Positions 58,811-64,000 of a DNA stretch of 64,000 nucleotides are shown here, piece after piece. The notes under the pieces are model-generated. The model was not told the DNA's origin. It was given only the letters and a program-made list of their open reading frames with translations, and searched no databases. Each line of letters starts with the position of its first letter. The first letter of the stretch is position 1. The stretch comes from Chloroflexota bacterium (GTDB taxonomy: Bacteria > Chloroflexota > Dehalococcoidia > Lucifugimonadales > Australimonadaceae). Made by a program: the position numbers and the translations under genes. The stretch lies in contig JAPPHT010000056.1 in assembly GCA_028874795.1 (NCBI GenBank), positions 1 to 64,000 on the forward strand, given 5' to 3'.

Positions 58811-59203
58811 TCACACCGACACGATCTGCAGGCCTTGCAGCCGCGCGAAGTGCCGCCGATTGTTGGTGAGCAGCGTAAGGCCGTGACGGATAGCGGTTGC
58901 GCCTATCAGCAGGTCGAAATCGCTAATCAGCGTGCCTGTCATCCTGAGCCTCCGGCGTTCCTCCGCAAATATCCTGCACACTGCAACGTCAACCGCCAGG
59001 ACGTCGATATCGGCAAGGAAATCCAGCAATGCGCCTTCATTGGCCTGAGGGTCGTCAGCTCCCAGGACTCCCTCGTACAGTTCGGCGAGCGACACAATGC
59101 TCAGGCCGATGCCTTGCGGCCTCAACTCGTCGAAGCGCTGTACCACTGTCTGGATGCCGTTCAGATAGTCGATGACCCAGTCCGTGTCCACCAGGAACTG
59201 CAA
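58811..59203 (-). CDS. vapC: VapC-like PIN-domain toxin
   Basis: 130 aa from TTG. FLVDTDWVIDYL has the first PIN acidic residues, SLAELYEGV the second, and SDFDLLIGATAI with TNNRRHF the rest. The start directly follows the antitoxin stop (TAG-TTG). The encoded RNase would need the upstream antitoxin. Confidence 0.9.
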   Translation of the reverse strand: MQFLVDTDWVIDYLNGIQTVVQRFDELRPQGIGLSIVSLAELYEGVLGADDPQANEGALLDFLADIDVLAVDVAVCRIFAEERRRLRMTGTLISDFDLLIGATAIRHGLTLLTNNRRHFARLQGLQIVSV

Positions 59204-59446
59204 CTAGGACAGCTCCTGGCGGTCCCGCGAGCCGGCTACGCGCGCCTCCTGGAGCACGCGCTTCAGCCGTTCTCCGTCGTCCGGATTGCCCCACGCACCG
59301 GCGGATGCCTTCGAACGCCGCCGCCTCTGCTCCCCGGTCTCAGCCGCCCCGATGTCGAGCGTAATGAGCACCTCTGTGCCTTCTTTGAGGTCGAGACGTT
59401 CCAATGGCTTGAGCACGCCCTTTGAAAACCTGGCCTTGAGCTGCAT
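59204..59446 (-). CDS. AF2212/DUF104-like antitoxin
   Basis: 80 aa from ATG at 59446, GAAGGG upstream. MQLKARFSKGVLKPLERLDL matches the AF2212-like beta-strand start of small VapB-type antitoxins. The rest is Arg-rich and charged. Paired with the PIN toxin. Confidence 0.82.
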   Translation of the reverse strand: MQLKARFSKGVLKPLERLDLKEGTEVLITLDIGAAETGEQRRRRSKASAGAWGNPDDGERLKRVLQEARVAGSRDRQELS

Positions 59447-59609
59447 GACTGCGCCCTTCCCTTCCGCCTCAATCCGTAACCAGTTTGCCGGACGACGGCG
59501 GGCCGACGCAAGCAGAACGCCCGCCGCGTAGCGGCCTCGCCTGCGCTTGACTCTCCTGCGACCCCGGTTTACGTTAGCCGGAACCCCATGCCCTTCCGGG
59601 AGGCCCGCC

Positions 59610-60653
59610 ATGGCGACGATCGATGCCGACAGCCACGTCATCGAAACGGACGCCACGTGGGCTTGGATGGACGGTGCGGACGCGAAGCACCGCCCTCTCG
59701 CCATCCAGACGCCGACCGATCCGCCGCGGGAGTTCTGGATGATAGAAGGAAGGCTGCGGGGAAGACGCGGCAACGCCGGGAAGGACACCCCGAGGGAGTC
59801 CCAGGAGCTGACGGACATCGAGGCCCGGTTGCGGCACATGGACGAGCTGGGCACCGACATCCAGGTCCTGTACCCGTCGCTCTGGACGAGCGTCACGTTC
59901 AGCGCTCCCGAGGTGGAACTCGCCATCTGCAGGAGCTACAACCGCTGGCTGGGCGACGCGTGGCAGCAGAGCAACGGCCGGTTGCCCTGGATCGCCGTCA
60001 TGCCGCTCATGAGCCTCGACCGCGCGGTCGTGGAGGCGGACTGGGCACGGAACCACGGGGCGTGCGGCGTGCTCTCCCGCGGTTTCGAGCGGATGAGGCA
60101 CGCCTCAGACCCCTACTACTACCCGCTGTACGCGGCCGCGAGCGAGCTCGATATGCCCGTCTGCTTTCACGCGGGCATCGGGTCGAGCGAACTGTTCGAT
60201 ATCTTCTCCACGGCGCCGGACCAGGGGAACTTCATGAAGTTCAAGTTCCCGGTGATCAGTTCGTTCCACAGCCTCGTCTTCGGCGGCGTGCCTGAGCGGT
60301 TCCCGGACCTGCGGTTCGGTTTCATCGAGGTGTCGTCTCAATGGACGCCCTACGTCGTGCACGACATCGTGCGCCGGATGGGCTGGAAGGGCGACGCCGA
60401 GAAGGCGCGGCACATGACGACGCAGATGCTCAAGGACTACCGGTTCTACGTTGCGTGCCAGACCGACGACGATCTCCCAGAGGTGCTGCGGTACACGGGC
60501 GAGGACAACGTCGTCATGGGAACGGACTACGGCCATGCCGACACGTCCTCGGAGCTCCTGGCACTCCAGACCCTGCGCGAGACGAGCCCGGTGTCGCCTG
60601 AGATCGTCGAGAAGATCCTGGACACGAATGCAAGGGCGCTCTACGCGCTCTGA
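59610..60653 (+). CDS. Amidohydrolase_2-family metal-dependent hydrolase
   Basis: 347 aa from ATG at 59610 with GGGAGG upstream. IDADSHVIETD, CFHAGIGSSE (metal His), FIEVSSQWTPYVVHD and MGTDYGHADTSSE match the paralogue at 10446-11558. Same D-x-H start. Probably a hydrolase or decarboxylase in the same subfamily, though substrate unknown. An SDR follows 81 nt downstream, perhaps cotranscribed. Confidence 0.9.
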   Translation: MATIDADSHVIETDATWAWMDGADAKHRPLAIQTPTDPPREFWMIEGRLRGRRGNAGKDTPRESQELTDIEARLRHMDELGTDIQVLYPSLWTSVTFSAPEVELAICRSYNRWLGDAWQQSNGRLPWIAVMPLMSLDRAVVEADWARNHGACGVLSRGFERMRHASDPYYYPLYAAASELDMPVCFHAGIGSSELFDIFSTAPDQGNFMKFKFPVISSFHSLVFGGVPERFPDLRFGFIEVSSQWTPYVVHDIVRRMGWKGDAEKARHMTTQMLKDYRFYVACQTDDDLPEVLRYTGEDNVVMGTDYGHADTSSELLALQTLRETSPVSPEIVEKILDTNARALYAL

Positions 60654-60734
60654 ACGCCCCACGCCTCATACCGACGGCGATTCGTCCGTCGACGTGACGA
60701 GCAGGAGACCATCTCACAACAGGAGCAGCCGGTC

Positions 60735-61460
60735 ATGATGGACGGCAAAGTCGTCGTGATAACAGGAAGCGGCAGGGGGATCGGAAGGTACGTCGCGAAG
60801 ACGTTCGCCGAAGCCGGAGCCGACGTCGTCGTCGCCGACATCGTCCCCCTCGACACGGTCGAGCGGGAGCTCAACGAGCTGGGCGCTCAGACGCTCGCCG
60901 TGCCGACCGACGTCCGGTCCGAGGAGCAGGTGCGGGCCCTCGTCGACGCGGCGATGGAGCGGTTCGGGCGGATCGACGTCCTGGTCAACAACGCCGCGAT
61001 CGTCACCCACTTCCTCTGGGGCCTCCCCCAGTGGCCTCGCATCCGGGACATGGAGAAGGCATTCTGGGACAACGTCATCGGGACCAACCTCGGCGGTACG
61101 TTCCTGTGCACCAAGTACGTCCTGCCCCACATGGAGGCGCGACGCTCGGGCCACGTCGTCAGCACCATGGGAGGCGCCAACCCCGCCACGTTCGGTGGTT
61201 CTCCCTACGCCGTTTCCAAGGACGCCATCCGGACCTTCACCCGTTTCGTGGCAGAGGAGGAACGCGAGTTCAACGTCTGCGTCGTGGCGATCGCTCCCGG
61301 CACGCAGATCGCCACCGAGGAGGCCCCACCGGAGGCCCGCGAACGGATGGCAGGCCCGGAGTTCGTCGGCGACCGGTTCGTCCGGGCGGCGCAGGCAGGC
61401 ATGGACCTGTCCGGCCATCTCCTCGAGATTAGGGACGGCGAGCTGGCCATCCGCGCCTGA
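60735..61460 (+). CDS. Short-chain dehydrogenase/reductase
   Basis: 241 aa with AGGAGCAGCC upstream. TGSGRGIGRYVA cofactor loop, NNAAIV, catalytic Ser in VVSTMGGAN, then SPYAVSKDA (Tyr-x-x-x-Lys). Lacks the usual C-terminal sequence ITGQ and ends with GHLLEIRDGELAIRA, a slight variation. Follows an amidohydrolase. Confidence 0.92.
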   Translation: MMDGKVVVITGSGRGIGRYVAKTFAEAGADVVVADIVPLDTVERELNELGAQTLAVPTDVRSEEQVRALVDAAMERFGRIDVLVNNAAIVTHFLWGLPQWPRIRDMEKAFWDNVIGTNLGGTFLCTKYVLPHMEARRSGHVVSTMGGANPATFGGSPYAVSKDAIRTFTRFVAEEEREFNVCVVAIAPGTQIATEEAPPEARERMAGPEFVGDRFVRAAQAGMDLSGHLLEIRDGELAIRA

Positions 61461-61846
61461 CGAGGTTTGTGACATCCGCCCCTTACGCGGTTGCCCCTGC
61501 CCGCCCTACCATGGTCTTCCGGCGGACCTCCTCGGTCTCGCGAGACCTGTGGCCCGCGACGCCCCGGAATGTCTCACGCTGACCGATGCTTCGAGCGGGG
61601 CTAAGGGGTGAAGTGTTGCGGAATGTTGCGGAATGTTACAGCTGCCTTCATGCACGCACGCCCGGCATACCTGTCCGCACGGGTGAACCGGTGCGAACAT
61701 TCCGCGATCGCCGGCGCACACGGGCTGGCGAGCCCCGCCCTTAACCGGTTGTCCGGCTGAACATCCGTGGCGCATCGGCCTGCTGCTACACTCACGACGG
61801 ACATGGGCCGTCAGGCCCGCTCCCCGGCGCATCAGGAGGACTCGAC
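61461..61846. other. Intergenic gap with phage-leader-like fragments
   Basis: No convincing gene in 386 bp. TGTGACATCCGCCC at 61468-61481 is the same as the sequence upstream of the TerS-like gene (21619-21606), and ATGTCTCAC at 61569-61577 matches that gene's start codons. A short direct repeat (GTTGCGGAAT twice) lies near 61616-61640. Possibly a decayed copy of the terminase leader. Confidence 0.35.
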
Positions 61847-62923
61847 ATGGGGATCCTCGAACGGACCTACGCTCCCGAGACCGGCCCTCCGGTCGATGAG
61901 GTGCTCATCTCTTCGGACTCGCACGTGATCGAGCCCGCGGGGCTCTGGAAGGAGAACCTTCCCGGGACGCTCAGGGACCGCGCCCCGGACCTCGGCGGCG
62001 CCCGCAGGACCGACGCCCCCGGCGGCATGGACAAGTACGAACGCGTCAACGAGATGGCCCGCGACGGCGTCAGCGCGGAGGTGCTCTACCCCACCCACGG
62101 CCTGAAGACGCTCGTGCTCGGCGACCGCGACCTCGAGGAGGCGTGCGCCAGGGTCTACAACGACTGGCTGATCGACTACTGCTCCGCAGCCCCGGACCGG
62201 CTCATCGGGCTCGCGCTGCTCTCCACGTACCGCATCGAGGCCGCCGTCCGGGAGATGGAGCGCTGCCGCAGGGCGGGGATGGCGGGGGTGGTGGTCTGGC
62301 AGGTGCCCGACCCCGCGCTGCCCTTCACGTCCCGCCACTACGACCCGCTCTGGGCCCGCGCCCAGGAGCTGGAGATGCCGGTCTCCCTGCACATCCTCAG
62401 CGGCCACGGCTACAACCTGCGGCGGGACTTCGGCCAGGGGGAGCGGGGCATCGAGCAGGAGCGCACCAGCGTGAACCTGAAGCTCGTCTACGCGATGGAC
62501 GCCCTCTACGATTTCATCTTCTCCGGCGTGCTGGAGCGCTTCCCCCGGCTCAGGCTGGTGCTCGTCGAGAACGAGATCGGCTGGCTCCCCTTCATCCTGG
62601 AGCAGTGGGACTACTACTTCCAGCGCCACGGCGCGGACCGGGCGGCGCTGGGCCTCACGATGCTCCCCAGCGAGTACTTCGATCGGCAGGTCTACGCGAC
62701 GTTCTTCAACGACGCCGTGGGAGGCAGGCTCCTCTCCTGGTGGGGCGCAGGCAACTGCATGTGGTCCAGCGACTACCCGCACGGCAACTCCACGTGGCCG
62801 AACTCGCGGGAGATCGTCGCGCGCGACATGGGCAGCCTGCCCGCGGACGTACGCGCCGGGCTGCTGCGCGGCAACGTTTCGGAACTGTACGGGATCGAGG
62901 TCCCGGCCCTCGAGCAAGCATAG
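61847..62923 (+). CDS. Amidohydrolase_2-family metal-dependent hydrolase
   Basis: 358 aa. LISSDSHVIEPAGLW is the metal-ligand start, VSLHILSGHG near residue 180 has metal His, RLVLVENEIGWLPF follows, and MWSSDYPHGNSTWPNS holds the Asp. GGAGGA lies upstream. Immediately followed by an aldo/keto reductase (13-nt gap), a likely operon in which the product could be reduced. Confidence 0.9.
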   Translation: MGILERTYAPETGPPVDEVLISSDSHVIEPAGLWKENLPGTLRDRAPDLGGARRTDAPGGMDKYERVNEMARDGVSAEVLYPTHGLKTLVLGDRDLEEACARVYNDWLIDYCSAAPDRLIGLALLSTYRIEAAVREMERCRRAGMAGVVVWQVPDPALPFTSRHYDPLWARAQELEMPVSLHILSGHGYNLRRDFGQGERGIEQERTSVNLKLVYAMDALYDFIFSGVLERFPRLRLVLVENEIGWLPFILEQWDYYFQRHGADRAALGLTMLPSEYFDRQVYATFFNDAVGGRLLSWWGAGNCMWSSDYPHGNSTWPNSREIVARDMGSLPADVRAGLLRGNVSELYGIEVPALEQA

Positions 62924-62936
62924 AAGGAGAACGGCA

Positions 62937-63986
62937 TTGGAATACCGAGAGGTTGGCAACACCGGAGTCGAGGTCTCTGAGATAGGTTTCGGCGGAGGCG
63001 GCAACGCCGGGCTGATGGTGCGCGGCACGCCCGAACAGCAGCGCGAGGCCGTCGCGCGCGCCGTCGAGCTGGGCATCAACTACTTCGACCAGGCGCCCGA
63101 CTACGGCGACGGCGTCTCCGAGACGAACCTCGGCCGGCTGATGAGGGAGCTCGGCTTCCGGCCGTACATCACCACGAAGATCGAGGTGCGCGCCGAGAAC
63201 CTGGACGATATCGCCGGCCACGTGACCCGCTCGCTCGACGCCAGCCTGCAGCGGCTCGGCGTCGACTACGTCGACTTCCTCCAGGTCCACAACGGCCCGC
63301 TCATGGAGCGGCCTGAGCTGTCCGGCCGAGGCTACGCCCGGCTCTGGATCGAGGACTACCTGCGGCCGGGGGGCGCCCTGGAGGGTCTCCAGGAGGCGCA
63401 GCGGAGCGGGAAGGCGCGCTTCATCGGGTTCATCAGCCGCGGCGGCGACGGCGAGGCCGCCCGGAAGCTGATCGATACCGGCGCCTTCAACCTCATCAAC
63501 GTCTCGGTACACCTGCTCAATCCGTCGGCCGGTATGAAGCCCTACGGCATGAGCGTCGACGCCGACTGGGACGGGATACTGCACTACGCCGCCGCGCACG
63601 GCGTCGGGGCCGCCATCTACTCCCCGCTGGCTGGCGGCTTCCTGACCGACAACGCGGTGGAGGGAGGAGAGGCGCACCCGCTTGCGCGGGGCGCGCGCAG
63701 CCCGGAGGCAGGCGAGGTGGGGCTCCAGCAGGCGCGGGCGCTGCGGTTCCTGTCGCGGGACCTCAACCCCCACACCCAGGAAGACGACCACAACCTGGCC
63801 GAGGCCGCTATCCGCTTCATCCTCTCGCTCAACGGCGTGTCGACGGTGCTCGGCGGCTTCTCGGACGCCGCGCAGGTGGAGGAGAACGCCGCCTTCTCCG
63901 GCAGGGGCCCGCTCTCCGTGCGGAACATGAAGCGCATCGAGATGGCCTGGCGCGCCAACTTCGGCCTCGACGCAGCGGTCGGCTAG
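62937..63986 (+). CDS. Aldo/keto reductase
   Basis: 349 aa from TTG; AAGGAG lies 8-13 nt upstream. Start YREVGNTGVEVSEIGFGGGG, the catalytic Tyr and Asp in NYFDQAPDYGDG, the Lys in ITTKIEV, and VDFLQVHNGPL for the His. The TIM-barrel NADPH-dependent family. SPLAGGFLTDNAV and GVSTVLGGFSDAAQVEEN are typical C-terminal parts. Possibly reduces an aldehyde produced upstream. Confidence 0.93.
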   Translation: MEYREVGNTGVEVSEIGFGGGGNAGLMVRGTPEQQREAVARAVELGINYFDQAPDYGDGVSETNLGRLMRELGFRPYITTKIEVRAENLDDIAGHVTRSLDASLQRLGVDYVDFLQVHNGPLMERPELSGRGYARLWIEDYLRPGGALEGLQEAQRSGKARFIGFISRGGDGEAARKLIDTGAFNLINVSVHLLNPSAGMKPYGMSVDADWDGILHYAAAHGVGAAIYSPLAGGFLTDNAVEGGEAHPLARGARSPEAGEVGLQQARALRFLSRDLNPHTQEDDHNLAEAAIRFILSLNGVSTVLGGFSDAAQVEENAAFSGRGPLSVRNMKRIEMAWRANFGLDAAVG

Positions 63987-64000
63987 GGAGACGAGAGCAG

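Overview
The window looks like a GC-rich chromosome segment from an uncultured Chloroflexota, probably in or near the SAR202/Dehalococcoidia group. This is an inference from gene content: five amidohydrolase_2-family proteins, two UbiD-family decarboxylases, two complete xanthine/CO-dehydrogenase-type molybdoenzyme sets, a luciferase-like flavin/F420 oxidoreductase, a Rieske oxygenase, a reductive-dehalogenase-like protein, several Thr-Pro-rich secreted proteins and dispersed short palindromic repeats. No rRNA or other taxonomic marker is present.

Layout. 0.3-1.6 kb: an unusual class II tRNA-like gene and an IS30-family insertion sequence sitting inside a palindromic repeat. 1.7-6.7 kb: secreted, lipoprotein and membrane proteins, including a mosaic protein with a phospholipase A2-like region. 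6.9-8.9 kb: a large serine recombinase whose 3' end runs through repeats and over an antisense GatC-like gene. 9-14.5 kb: SDR, two amidohydrolases and an MDR oxidoreductase. 14.5-21.6 kb: terminase-like genes (TerL, TerS-like) separated by a BrnTA toxin-antitoxin pair and an RND/MMPL exporter. 21.7-23.7 kb: lipoprotein and hypothetical genes. 24-26.5 kb: a three-gene RdhA-like operon with a ferredoxin-HbpS fusion. 26.8-30.2 kb: amidohydrolase, SDR, lipoprotein and cupin. 30.2-35.3 kb: a three-subunit molybdenum hydroxylase operon bracketed by two related toxin-antitoxin cassettes. 35.4-38.1 kb: a sulfite-oxidase-like gene behind a cysteine-codon-rich leader and terminator, then an alpha/beta hydrolase. 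38.1-44.7 kb: a VapBC-type pair, then an LLM-oxidoreductase and molybdenum hydroxylase operon, then tRNA-Ile(CAU). 44.7-47.8 kb: two toxin-antitoxin pairs flanking a PLP decarboxylase and an ACT protein. 47.9-53.3 kb: UbiD, Rieske oxygenase, UbiD. 53.4-55.1 kb: an AT-richer AAA-TOPRIM ATPase, probably defence-related. 55.2-64 kb: paired class II aldolases, a sodium:solute symporter, VapBC, two amidohydrolases, an SDR and an aldo/keto reductase.

How it works together. Most of the window encodes oxidative and hydrolytic catabolism of organic acids or aromatics: ring hydroxylation, molybdenum hydroxylation, decarboxylation, hydrolysis and dehydrogenation. The substrates cannot be read from sequence. 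Seven toxin-antitoxin modules, one IS element, one recombinase, phage terminase relics and many repeats are interspersed, which suggests a plastic accessory region.

The strongest novel leads are (1) a putative cysteine-codon attenuator upstream of a sulfite-oxidase-like gene, (2) a class II tRNA-like gene with a GAA anticodon and a possible 8/4 acceptor/T-stem, (3) a split RdhA-like operon, (4) an undescribed-looking RelE-type TA family with an identical 29-nt overlap in two cassettes, and (5) in-frame repeat insertion between the two domains of a terminase.
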